Assembly: GCA_040905145.1 (NCBI GenBank)
Contig: JBBDSC010000193.1
Span: 1 to 20,077 of the forward strand
Length of the DNA stretch: 20,077 nt
DNA from: DATGMS01 sp040905145
GTDB lineage: Bacteria > Bacteroidota > Bacteroidia > Cytophagales > Cyclobacteriaceae
Reading direction: 5' to 3'
Of the stretch, positions 1 to 6,883 are shown in pieces. The notes under the pieces are model-generated. The model was not told the DNA's origin and ran no database searches. It was given only the letters and a program-made list of their open reading frames with translations. Within the stretch, counting starts at the first letter, position 1. Each line of letters starts with the position of its first letter. The position numbers and the translations under genes were made by a program.

Positions 1-250
1 AGATTAATTTAATTAACATTGTAGAATTGTTGTCCTAAGATTGGGGAGTACTATACAAGACAGTTCAAGGTTCCGGTAATATTCCCACTATGGGTTGTTG
101 TCAATAATTCCATAAAGGAAAGTTACAAAATTATTCCTGTTTGGTTCTGGCTTGTCCAGGTTGGGGATACCAAGTCTCCCGATGGTTCGGGACAGGCTCA
201 GACTTGGTATAACGGGTATCCAGAAATTACTTTACAAATTAAAAAATGAA
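1..250. other. Intergenic left edge with one palindrome
   Basis: No convincing gene is seen between the left edge and the methyltransferase start. The first 150 bases are AT-rich without a recognisable motif. Bases 167-210 hold a palindromic repeat described separately. An open frame runs through the repeat into the methyltransferase, but its translation there is only the repeat read as protein. Confidence 0.6.
167..210. repeat. Dispersed palindrome with hairpin in its loop
   Basis: ATACCAAGTCT (167-177) is perfectly mirrored by AGACTTGGTAT (200-210), an 11-bp inverted repeat. The loop itself contains a second hairpin, TCCCGA (177-182) pairing with TCGGGA (187-192). The outer arms match the second module of the composite repeats at 886, 2457 and 4876, where the loop is only 1-3 bases. 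This copy therefore looks like that module with about 20 extra bases inserted in its loop. It ends about 40 bases before the methyltransferase start. Confidence 0.75.
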
Positions 251-829
251 ATGATAGACGAAATTGGGCAAAAAGTCCCGGAAGCTTATTTTAGCATCGA
301 TAAAGCAACCAAAGAAAAAGGCTTTACCATGCCTTCTGATATTTTAACGGGTTCTTTGCTTAGGACATTGGCTACATCAAAACCGTCCGGAAAATTTCTG
401 GAACTCGGTACCGGGACGGGACTGTCGACATCCTGGATCCTTGACGGAATGGATGGCGGTTCCACTATTATTTCAGTTGACCATGATGAAACGCTTCTGG
501 CCATTGCCCAAAAATCCCTGGGACATGACAAGCGGCTGCAATTGGTCCATGCTGACGGTGAAGAATGGATCAAAGCCAATCCAGGAAAAAAATTTGATTA
601 TATATTTGCTGATACCTGGCATGGGAAATACCTTCTTTTGGAGGAAGTTTTGGAAATGGTAAATAAGGGAGGCTTTTATATTATTGATGACATGGCTCCC
701 CAACCAAACTGGCCCGAGGGACACGGGGAAAAAGCCATCAATCTGTTAAACTATTTGGAGAACAGATATGATTTTTGGTTAACAAAGCAAAATTGGGCAA
801 CGGGGATTATAATTGCGGTAAAAAAATAA
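251..829 (+). CDS. Class I SAM-dependent (O-)methyltransferase
   Basis: Predicted soluble cytoplasmic methyltransferase of 192 residues with a Rossmann fold. Motif I is visible as FLELGTGTGLST (about residues 49-60). An acidic ribose-binding region follows as SVDHD (75-79), then ADGEEW near 101-106, and FADTWHGKY (119-127) where the O-methyltransferase-like families place their post-motif acidic residue. The layout resembles the small O-methyltransferase/class I families; the methyl acceptor cannot be read from the sequence. The ATG at 251 is chosen because the open frame upstream (TTG 152, ATG 182) is encoded by a palindromic repeat and has no family-like sequence. No operon partner is visible: the next gene is convergent. 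A stand-alone small-molecule methyltransferase is the safest reading. Confidence 0.8.
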   Translation: MIDEIGQKVPEAYFSIDKATKEKGFTMPSDILTGSLLRTLATSKPSGKFLELGTGTGLSTSWILDGMDGGSTIISVDHDETLLAIAQKSLGHDKRLQLVHADGEEWIKANPGKKFDYIFADTWHGKYLLLEEVLEMVNKGGFYIIDDMAPQPNWPEGHGEKAINLLNYLENRYDFWLTKQNWATGIIIAVKK

Positions 830-959
830 TTTATAAATTCAGGTTATCCTGTTGTCATGCGCTTGTATCGTCGTGACGGGTAAAATGAGTCACAGACTCA
901 ATGTTAGAAATACCAAGTCACAGACTTGGTATAACGAGAGACTTAGTATAACAGGTTGT
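830..959. other. Convergent intergenic gap filled by palindromes
   Basis: The 130 bases between the converging methyltransferase and DUF4221 genes hold the composite palindrome repeat (886-935) and a partial third copy (about 939-950). No terminator of classic form is obvious, so these palindromes may serve as transcription stops for one or both genes; that is inference. Confidence 0.5.
886..935. repeat. Composite two-palindrome repeat, copy A
   Basis: The first module is TGAGTC-aca-GACTCA (886-900). The second is ATACCAAGTC-aca-GACTTGGTAT (910-932), with 10 perfectly paired bases on each side. The same two modules, in the same order and at the same spacing, recur at 2457-2506 and 4876-4925, so this is a repeat family rather than two chance hairpins. 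A decayed further half-copy (AGACTTAGTATA) follows at 939-950. Confidence 0.8.
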
Positions 960-2156
960 TTAATTATTCTCCTCCAACGTAAGCAGAGCAAAAGATAGAA
1001 AGTCTTCTTTATTGTCTGGGTTATCCGGATGATTAATGGAAATATATAGACCTTCTTCGGCTACAAAACAGTTATTGGGCACATATTGGCCACCATCAAA
1101 TAAGGTTTCCCCGAGTACATTCAGCTCACCATCTAAAATCATTATAGAAAAAGTATTGGGAAAGCCCCTCAGTTGCATGATTTCTTCCTGGTTTTTCGCC
1201 TCTGCTTCCGGAAAACAAAAGCGGTAGAACACATCCCGGTATTGATCATAAATGATTCCTCCATAATGTGCCGAGGCAAAGGTGTACTTTAAATTTTCAA
1301 ATGTAACATCCGAAAGGGGATGGTTCGGAAAATCTTCTTTTAGATAATTACTGGGGGCGGATACTGCTTTTATTTCAGATTCAGTCGAATTGGAATAATA
1401 CAAATGGTGGTCGGCAAAAAAAGAATAAACCATCTTATCTTCCGAAGCAGCAAAACTAAATTCAAAATTCTTTGCACCACCCGACAAATATCCATCTGGA
1501 TGATAATGCTTTATCGGAACGGTTTCCCCATTGTTCAAATGGATGCTATAGGTGAGGTGCCTTGTGGATAGCTCCTCGTTTTTCATCTTTCTGTAATTGC
1601 CCTCAGGTCTGGTTTTTACAATCATTTGATCGCCCCGTATAACAGGAGGGGAGGCAAAAGAATGCATCAACACAAAAGCCGGAGTATGCATGGAAGGTAC
1701 CTCATAGGTTATTTTTTGGATTTTGGCCTGAGAAGTATCCGTTAAATAAATCGTATTAGTGAAATTGGGGAAAAGAAAAATACTGTCCAGATTATGCACG
1801 TGAAATCCTTGTATCTGACCTACCCCCTTGTCTCCTTCTATCTCAAATGTTAATTTTTTGAATAGCTTGCTTTCATTGATGTCATACATCTGGAGCTCAT
1901 TTTGTTGTTGATTCAGACTGAATAGCCAAGGTTTGGTATCATGAAAATAATTCAATCCAAAGCTAAAATTTGGAGTTTGATCATCAATCTTCAGGGTGAG
2001 ATTCTTATTTCCGTCTACCAGTTTTTTGGATACTGATAAATCCTCTGTATGGCCGGAACAACCCATAAAAACGGGAACCAAGGCCATCCTTATAAAAAGC
2101 AAATGGAGCAGGTTAAAAAATTTACAGGTAGTATAATCACTATTTGATATAGTCAT
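960..2156 (-). CDS. DUF4221-type lipoprotein
   Basis: A 398-residue predicted exported lipoprotein. The N-terminus has a hydrophobic stretch ending in a lipobox-like FMGC, with the candidate lipidated cysteine at residue 33. The rest is a beta-rich sequence with repeated short motifs around Asp/Asn, Leu and Phe, like a propeller-type fold, and matches my recollection of the DUF4221 family. This family is common in Bacteroidota and has no known function. The chosen ATG at 2156 gives a normal-length signal peptide; an internal ATG at 2087 would leave only nine residues before the cysteine. The gene is transcribed alone towards the methyltransferase. The family name is recalled rather than searched, so treat it as likely but unproven. 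Confidence 0.7.
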   Translation of the reverse strand: MTISNSDYTTCKFFNLLHLLFIRMALVPVFMGCSGHTEDLSVSKKLVDGNKNLTLKIDDQTPNFSFGLNYFHDTKPWLFSLNQQQNELQMYDINESKLFKKLTFEIEGDKGVGQIQGFHVHNLDSIFLFPNFTNTIYLTDTSQAKIQKITYEVPSMHTPAFVLMHSFASPPVIRGDQMIVKTRPEGNYRKMKNEELSTRHLTYSIHLNNGETVPIKHYHPDGYLSGGAKNFEFSFAASEDKMVYSFFADHHLYYSNSTESEIKAVSAPSNYLKEDFPNHPLSDVTFENLKYTFASAHYGGIIYDQYRDVFYRFCFPEAEAKNQEEIMQLRGFPNTFSIMILDGELNVLGETLFDGGQYVPNNCFVAEEGLYISINHPDNPDNKEDFLSFALLTLEENN

Positions 2157-2342
2157 AACATCTCTTTAGCTAAAAATAAAGGATTTCTGTATCAGGAAAA
2201 GCAATAAGATTTAAAACTAAAGAATTCTCTTAATAAAACAACTATTAAATCAGGAAATGAAGTGGGATTCGGGTTAGATTTGACGATATAGGTAAAATTA
2301 ATGAGAAGGTCGAACGTGAGGCAGGTTATGGTCCCTGACTGG

Positions 2343-2361
2343 GTGTAGATTGTATCTACAC
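2343..2361. repeat. Perfect 8-bp hairpin
   Basis: GTGTAGAT (2343-2350) is mirrored by ATCTACAC (2354-2361) around the loop TGT. A second inverted repeat, TTGAGGC (2396-2402) with GCCTCAA (2417-2423), follows within 40 bases. The word ACTGGGTGTA that leads into this hairpin recurs at about 2509, just after composite repeat copy B, so these may be parts of one repeat-rich unit. Confidence 0.55.
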
Positions 2362-2456
2362 TCCATTATTCAGTAGGACATTTACAATGCCGTCCTTGAG
2401 GCGTAAATTGATGATTGCCTCAATTATCATCTACGAGGAATTTATGATTTAACTTT

Positions 2457-2506
2457 TGGGTCATAGACTCAAAGTCAGGGATACCAAGTCTCAGACCGAA
2501 GATACC
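2457..2506. repeat. Composite two-palindrome repeat, copy B
   Basis: This copy aligns without gaps to copies A (886) and C (4876). The first module is TGGGTC-ata-GACTCA, with one arm changed. The second begins ATACCAAGTCTCAGAC but its right arm has diverged. It is the most decayed of the three copies and lies between the DUF4221 promoter region and the 52-codon ORF. Confidence 0.65.
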
Positions 2507-2601
2507 GGACTGGGTGTATTAAGAAGGTGATTGGGCCGGAATTATATTCGAGAAGTTATCTCCAATCCTTCCTTTATAATGGTAAGATTTATAAAATCCT
2601 T

Positions 2602-2760
2602 CTAATTGAAGTTCTCCTGGGCTTCTCTTTTTGAAATGGGCTTCCGATAAATATCCGAACCTTTTTCTCTCCACCGTCTAAAAAGTGATTCCATTTCCGG
2701 AGACATCTCAATAATAGGCATATTGGAAGGAAAATCTTTAGGTAATTTTTTTGTAGGCAT
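2602..2760 (-). pseudogene. 52-codon small ORF, possibly frameshifted remnant
   Basis: The minus strand encodes 52 residues starting MPTKKLPKDFPSNMPIIEM and ending KPISKREAQENFN before a TAG. The composition is protein-like (charged, amphipathic, several Met/Pro turns). The ending resembles a motif I recall from small bacterial ORFs, in which an 'S-x-x-E-A-x-E-N' block is followed by 'N-L-x-G-F-F'. Here the next bases in the +1 frame read LEGFYK, so the loss of one base near 2605 would explain the early stop. No known function can be given. It could be a genuine 52-residue protein, a frameshifted remnant of a slightly longer one, or chance; the start has no strong ribosome-binding site. Confidence 0.35.
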
Positions 2761-2943
2761 CTTCGAAGGAAAGGTTAACTTGATTGTGAATCAGGTAATG
2801 TATACTATATTTTTCTTAAAAAGGTTTCTAAAAACAAATAAAATTTCATTATTTACCACAAGGGCATTTAGTAAGCGGATATCCTCGTATATTGAACCCG
2901 GGAAAACATCCGAAGGTGAGAAGTCAGCGACGGAATATGAAAA

Positions 2944-2982
2944 CCACTGCCGGGGGACTAATTACAGCCCTCCGGTCTGTGG
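2944..2982. repeat. GC-rich hairpin within a direct-repeat pair
   Basis: CCAC (2944-2947) and CCGG (2950-2953) pair with CCGG (2972-2975) and GTGG (2979-2982), with further G:C pairs inside. It is a local GC-rich island in AT-rich DNA. GGGAAAACATCC occurs at 2900-2911 and again at 2981-2992, exactly 81 bases apart. Function unknown. Confidence 0.4.
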
Positions 2983-3224
2983 GAAAACATCCTCAGGATC
3001 GAATATCGCTCAAGAATATAGTTAAAATAAATGTTCAAAAGTGAGATAAAACGGTCAACGTTTTTTAGGCATAGACAGTCTTTGCAACGCATGACTGCTA
3101 ACCTTGAGTCTGGGGCTCTTAATGAATGACCATCTCCTATTGTCGGTTTTCTTACAACTACGAATTTGGGAAAGGGAAAGAAAGAGAGCCAGAAGATATC
3201 TCCCCAAAATTTAAATGTCAATGT

Positions 3225-4718
3225 ATGAAAGAAAACAATTTAAATGATTTACCTCGAAGAAAATTTTTGACAAATGCTACTATCATGCTGGGGGGAATGG
3301 TGTTGCCTTTCCCAACTGTTAATTCTTTTTCCGAATCGCGGGCTTCAGGTTCAACTGCAGAAAGAAATAGTAGTAAAGCTGCAGAAAGACTTTTGCTTGA
3401 TATTTCTAAAATACCAAATTTTTGTACACATGAACATTGGGGGAGCATCAGTTCTATAGGGAGGGCTCCTGAGCAAGGTGGATTTCGTTGTGATACAATA
3501 GCGGGAGCGCAGCCATTACACCCACCATCTATTTGGGATTTATTACTTGATCCTTATGAACATGGATGGATGTCAGCGGCAGACCGTAATCCAAATGTTG
3601 CTGCTAAACAAGCGGGTCAAATTTCCTACAACCAATGGTGGAAGAATTCACCTCAGGAATCATTGGATAAATTCAAATTGCTTAACAATGTTTTTGTGAT
3701 GACTGGAGGATTTCAATGTACCCGAAGAGGCATTCAATACCTATATGACCATGATATAGGCAAGTTTAGTTTGCAGGATTGGGAAAAGGTGGATTTGCAA
3801 ATTCAAAATAATTATGCGGATATTTTCACCTGGTATCAATTGGCAATGAAGAAGGCTTATTTCTCGGAATTAATACGGCCAGTCCATCCGGAATATTATG
3901 TTCAGGAAGAATCCAAACAAAGTAAAATGAAAGAATTGGCGTTTACCCATACCATCATGCGCATTGATCCGTTAATGGATTTGTGGCAGGACAATAGCCC
4001 AAGACGTGATGCACTTGCAAAGATTGTAGGAATTGAACCTGGGAATCCTGCCACATGGAGAGAATTTATTAGAAGATTGTTCGATCTTGCTGCAGAAAAT
4101 CACACGGTCGGTATTAAACAATTGCAGGCCTATAGGCGCAATCTTTCCTATGAATCACGAACCGATTCGGACGTACAATTTAGGGGCCACCTTGATTCCG
4201 CTAATATCCTGAAATTTCAGGACTGGGTCATGCATGAATGTTGCAAACAAGCCAATGAAAGAAATTGGATTCACCAGGTTCATGTTGGCACAAATAATAT
4301 TGGGGATTCGAGTCCATTACCATTGCAATCGCTGGCCGTAAAGTATCCAAAAATGAAAATAGTTATGATTCATTGCTGGCCATTCCTGAAAGAAGCGGGA
4401 TGGTTAGCTAAGTTCATTCCAAACATGTATATTGATACTTGTTGGCTTCCTATATTAAATCCTGAATTTTTACGCGAGGGATTTCATCTTTGGTTGAATT
4501 ATGTGCCATCACACAAAATTATGCTTGGACATGATAGTACACATGTAGAGATGGCTACAGGTTCTTCTTTGTTTACCCGCGAAATTCTTAGTGAATCACT
4601 AATAGATCAGCAAAAATCTTTAAAAATGTCGGATGAGTCTCTGCGTAGGATTGCAGCGGATTTGCTACAGAATAATGCGGTTCGTCTATATGAAATTGGG
4701 AAAGAGGTAAATATTTAA
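3225..4718 (+). CDS. Tat-exported amidohydrolase (amidohydrolase_2 type)
   Basis: A 497-residue predicted metal-dependent hydrolase exported by the Tat pathway. The N-terminus carries PRRKFLT (about residues 10-16) followed by a short hydrophobic segment. The amidohydrolase-superfamily metal and catalytic positions can be followed: THEHW with His69 and His71 (strand 1), VHVG with His353 (strand 5), MIHCWP with His383 (strand 6) and LGHDSTH with Asp437 (strand 8). The barrel is longer than the usual 280-350 residues of amidohydrolase_2, with large insertions between strands 1 and 5. The substrate is not evident; uronate-isomerase-like or carbohydrate-acid chemistry is possible but unproven. 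The ATG at 3225 places the twin arginine correctly; the frame stays open upstream to 3126 but adds an unlikely 33 residues. The gene has no co-directional neighbour. Confidence 0.8.
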   Translation: MKENNLNDLPRRKFLTNATIMLGGMVLPFPTVNSFSESRASGSTAERNSSKAAERLLLDISKIPNFCTHEHWGSISSIGRAPEQGGFRCDTIAGAQPLHPPSIWDLLLDPYEHGWMSAADRNPNVAAKQAGQISYNQWWKNSPQESLDKFKLLNNVFVMTGGFQCTRRGIQYLYDHDIGKFSLQDWEKVDLQIQNNYADIFTWYQLAMKKAYFSELIRPVHPEYYVQEESKQSKMKELAFTHTIMRIDPLMDLWQDNSPRRDALAKIVGIEPGNPATWREFIRRLFDLAAENHTVGIKQLQAYRRNLSYESRTDSDVQFRGHLDSANILKFQDWVMHECCKQANERNWIHQVHVGTNNIGDSSPLPLQSLAVKYPKMKIVMIHCWPFLKEAGWLAKFIPNMYIDTCWLPILNPEFLREGFHLWLNYVPSHKIMLGHDSTHVEMATGSSLFTREILSESLIDQQKSLKMSDESLRRIAADLLQNNAVRLYEIGKEVNI

Positions 4719-4744
4719 AACGAATCCCCGTTGTCTGTTGTCCC

Positions 4745-4757
4745 GCGTCTCAGACGC
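4745..4757. repeat. Short palindrome with GTCTCAGAC core
   Basis: GCGTCT-c-AGACGC is a 6-bp inverted repeat around one base. It shares the GTCTCAGAC core with composite repeat copies B and C and sits 120 bases from copy C, so it is probably a diverged member of the same family. Confidence 0.5.
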
Positions 4758-4811
4758 CGGACGCCTAAAGGGGAGTATTCGACTCACAAATCGTCATTTA
4801 AAGCCCAAAAC

Positions 4812-4848
4812 GTTTTAAAGCAGAGGCATTCCAATGCTGCTTTAAAAC
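4812..4848. terminator. Strong hairpin, possible terminator
   Basis: GTTTTAAAGCAG (4812-4823) is perfectly complementary to CTGCTTTAAAAC (4837-4848). The loop carries a nested GCATT-cc-AATGC pair that can extend the stem. It lies about 95 bases after the amidohydrolase stop and about 170 bases from the kinase-like stop. The arms themselves supply A/T tracts, so it could act in both directions. The distance to the stops leaves a repeat element as the alternative. Confidence 0.45.
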
Positions 4849-4875
4849 TGGGATTTTTGCTCCCAATTCCGGTTT

Positions 4876-4925
4876 TGAGTCACAGACTCAAAGTGAGAGG
4901 TCCAAAGTCTCAGACTTGGGACAAC
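4876..4925. repeat. Composite two-palindrome repeat, copy C
   Basis: The first module has 8-bp arms here, TTTGAGTC-aca-GACTCAAA (4874-4892). The second is AAGTCT-c-AGACTT (4905-4917) inside CCAAAGTCTCAGACTTGG. Order and spacing match copies A and B. The second module carries an offset base that weakens the outer pairs. Confidence 0.75.
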
Positions 4926-5020
4926 CCAGGACAACCCAGCAATCCTAAATCCATTCTTCAATGGTTTATTTAATACAGATGCACCTTTGATGTATTTTCA
5001 TATCGTCTGCAGGGATTTTC

Positions 5021-5953
5021 CTATTTGCCCAGCGGTGGTGGCAGTTCAATCAACACGAAATTTCTTTGGTTTTCAGTTGTATTGATTTCCACGGTACCTT
5101 TTAAAAACGCTATGTTGCTCAGCAAAAAATTCAATTCTGGTTCATCTTTATCTTCAATGTTTTTCAGGCTCTTTCCATTGTCTTCGATATATATGGTCAT
5201 CGATTTTTTCAGTTCGATGATCTGCACCAGTACATGGGTTGCTGTGGAATGTTGGATAATGTTGCTGAGTATTTCCTGTATGATTTGGTAGAAACTCAGG
5301 CAAAGATCCTGGTGCCATGCATCTGTATCATTCAGCCCTATGATGAGTTCTTCGATTTGGGTTTTATTGGTGGCATTGATGGAGGTAAATAGATCGAGGA
5401 TAGCAGGCTTGAGTCCGCCTCTTTCCAATGCCACAGAGGCTTGGGTATGGTTGATGCTCCGAATGGTCCCGCTAAGGTCGGACAATAGTTTTTGGGTGGT
5501 CTTCAATTTGTTTGCGGCATCGCTTTTCGAAGCAAACCCCTTCAGCTCCAATTGACTGGTAGGACCGCCTACCTCATCTGAAAGTCTGCGGGGAATGTTC
5601 CCAAGTTCCTTTTCCTGGTTTTTCCTGAACGATTGGAAAGTATCCAGCCTTTGTTGCTGGGAAAGATTTTCGAATAGCGCTGCGTAAATTTCCACGTGCT
5701 GTTTTCTTCGTAACAGTTGGAATAAAGAATAAGCCCCCAGGATCAGAAGGGCCAGCACCGATACTAGAATAATTGAAGCCTGTTCTTTGCTCCCTTTTCC
5801 TTTTTCAAAATCCATTTGCAGGTCAAGGTTTTCAAAGGTGTATTCGAACCCTGTCATCAGTATATTTATTCCTTCAGCAGTGTTTGGTGAGGGACTGTTC
5901 TGATAGGCAAAAAGGATTAATAATAACAAGCAAACTCCCATTAATTTTCCCAT
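5021..5953 (-). CDS. NarL-type sensor-kinase-like protein lacking the phospho-His
   Basis: A 310-residue membrane protein. It has an N-terminal signal/anchor segment (about residues 5-17), a short external part, a transmembrane helix (about 60-80), a coiled region, a HisKA_3-like dimerisation helix and a C-terminal HATPase-like domain. The N-box is recognisable as QEILSNIIQHS (226-236), with Glu228 and Asn231. The G1 region reads IEDNGKSL (256-263). Where the family has 'D/E-L-H-D-x-hydrophobic-G', this protein has RLSDEVG, so Ser125 replaces the phospho-acceptor His. G1 lacks its second glycine and no clear G2 box is present before the final strands. It may bind a partner or nucleotide without autophosphorylating. 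No response regulator is adjacent. It could also be an ATPase-type anti-factor, but the dimerisation helix argues for kinase descent. Confidence 0.72.
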   Translation of the reverse strand: MGKLMGVCLLLLILFAYQNSPSPNTAEGINILMTGFEYTFENLDLQMDFEKGKGSKEQASIILVSVLALLILGAYSLFQLLRRKQHVEIYAALFENLSQQQRLDTFQSFRKNQEKELGNIPRRLSDEVGGPTSQLELKGFASKSDAANKLKTTQKLLSDLSGTIRSINHTQASVALERGGLKPAILDLFTSINATNKTQIEELIIGLNDTDAWHQDLCLSFYQIIQEILSNIIQHSTATHVLVQIIELKKSMTIYIEDNGKSLKNIEDKDEPELNFLLSNIAFLKGTVEINTTENQRNFVLIELPPPLGK

Positions 5954-6322
5954 ATTTCAAGTGTAGAAAGATTATTGTCAGATTAATATAATTGCTACAA
6001 TAGTATCATTTATTTTTAATAATACATAATTTTTAGAATAAACAATTGCTATTTCATTATAACCAAAATTAAATAAGTTATCTTATAAATAAAAAAATGG
6101 GATTTACAGCCACTAATATGTTTTTAACCACTATTTTTTTTCAGATGTAATATGGGATAAAAGTTATTATAAATCCTAAAAAATATTACAAATAAAGATT
6201 TCCCCTTTTGATCCGGTTTTTGTACCTAGGCCTTTTTATGTGGTATATTTATTAAAAAATTGCTATAGCCACGCAACCCTTTGGTCATAACAGTTGTATA
6301 GCCTCATGCAATCCCGGATTAA
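5954..6322. other. AT-rich divergent promoter region
   Basis: About 370 bases separate the divergent kinase-like and ECF sigma genes. The DNA is strongly AT-rich with several A and T runs, as expected for a region with two divergent promoters. I could not place a Bacteroidota-type -33/-7 pair with confidence, and I see no repeats or small ORFs here. Confidence 0.5.
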
Positions 6323-6883
6323 GTGGAACAAAAACCAACTTCTACCATACTTATAGGCACTTCAAAAGGAGACAGAAAGTGTCAGGAACTGTTGTACCAG
6401 CAGTTTTACAGTTATGGAATGAGTATTTGCCTACGTTATACAGCTACCAGGGAAGAAGCAGTGGAGGTATTGAATGATGGTTACATGAAGGTATTTCTGA
6501 ATATTGACCTATATGACACAAAAAGGTCGTTTACCTCTTGGTTCAGAAGGATATTGATCAATACTGCCATTAACTACCATAAAAAAAACATCAGGCATAA
6601 CCATCGTGAGCTGGAGAAGATCCGGGATACTCCTGACTTGCAGCAAGATGCTTTAGATGAGCTGACTTATCAGGAAATGGTCGAGGTCATCCAATCCTTG
6701 CCGTTGGCTTACAGGACGGTCTTTAACCTCTACGCAATAGAAGGTTATACCCATGAAGAAATCGCCGCAATGCTCCATATTTCGGTAGGAACCACCAAAT
6801 CAAATTTGTCCAGAGCGAGGGCCAATTTAAGGAATATATTAACAAGGAACCATGAGGAAGGAGCAGCGAGACATGAGCGATAA
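6323..6883 (+). CDS. ECF-type RNA polymerase sigma-70 factor
   Basis: A 186-residue sigma factor that directs RNA polymerase to a specific promoter set. Region 2 covers about residues 22-95, with the typical LYQQFYSYGMSICLRY start and a core-binding/-10-reading block around NDGYMKVFLNI and WFRRILINTAIN. Region 4 covers about 125-178, with LPLAYRTVFNLYAIEGYTHE and a helix-turn-helix in EIAAMLHISVGTTKSNLSRA. The start is a GTG at 6323: it gives a normal-length N-terminus, whereas the next in-frame ATG would delete part of region 2. The nearby ATG at 6306 is out of frame. The 3' end overlaps the next gene, a translationally coupled sigma/anti-sigma arrangement. Confidence 0.9.
   Translation: MEQKPTSTILIGTSKGDRKCQELLYQQFYSYGMSICLRYTATREEAVEVLNDGYMKVFLNIDLYDTKRSFTSWFRRILINTAINYHKKNIRHNHRELEKIRDTPDLQQDALDELTYQEMVEVIQSLPLAYRTVFNLYAIEGYTHEEIAAMLHISVGTTKSNLSRARANLRNILTRNHEEGAARHER

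Larger units (their letters stand above)
2157..3224. other. Long divergent gap with repeats and a gene remnant
   Basis: More than 1 kb separates the divergent DUF4221 and amidohydrolase genes. It contains a hairpin at 2343-2361, an inverted repeat at 2396-2423, composite repeat copy B (2457-2506), a 52-codon minus-strand ORF (2602-2760), a hairpin at 2944-2982 and a 12-base direct repeat 81 bases apart (2900, 2981). The open frames at 2723-3025 (+) and 2958-3221 (-) have no protein-like composition and are not called. The mix of repeats and a decayed ORF suggests an insertion-prone, eroding segment. Confidence 0.55.
4719..5020. other. Convergent gap packed with palindromes
   Basis: Between the amidohydrolase (+) and kinase-like (-) genes lie a short palindrome GCGTCT-c-AGACGC (4745-4757), a 12-bp perfect inverted repeat (4812-4848), a small hairpin TGGGA/TCCCA (about 4849-4866) and composite repeat copy C (4876-4925). 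An open frame at 4731-4973 is only these repeats read as protein and is not a gene. Confidence 0.6.

Noticed and set aside
152..250. Upstream extension of the methyltransferase frame (TTG 152 or ATG 182)
   Set aside because: This stretch is encoded by the palindromic repeat at 167-210 and shows no methyltransferase-like sequence; the ATG at 251 gives a normal N-terminus.
2723..3025. 100-codon plus-strand open frame
   Set aside because: Low-complexity, no recognisable domain, antisense to the more protein-like 52-codon ORF and running through a hairpin and a direct repeat.
3048..3066. Terminator-like AAAACG-gtcaa-CGTTTT plus T-run on the plus strand
   Set aside because: The stem is only six pairs, mostly A:T, and no plus-strand gene lies upstream to terminate.
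830..4925. CRISPR array formed by the repeated palindromes
   Set aside because: Copies are more than a kilobase apart with genes between them, no regular spacers and no cas genes.
4731..4973. 80-codon plus-strand open frame
   Set aside because: It is made almost wholly of palindromic repeats (4745-4925) read as protein.
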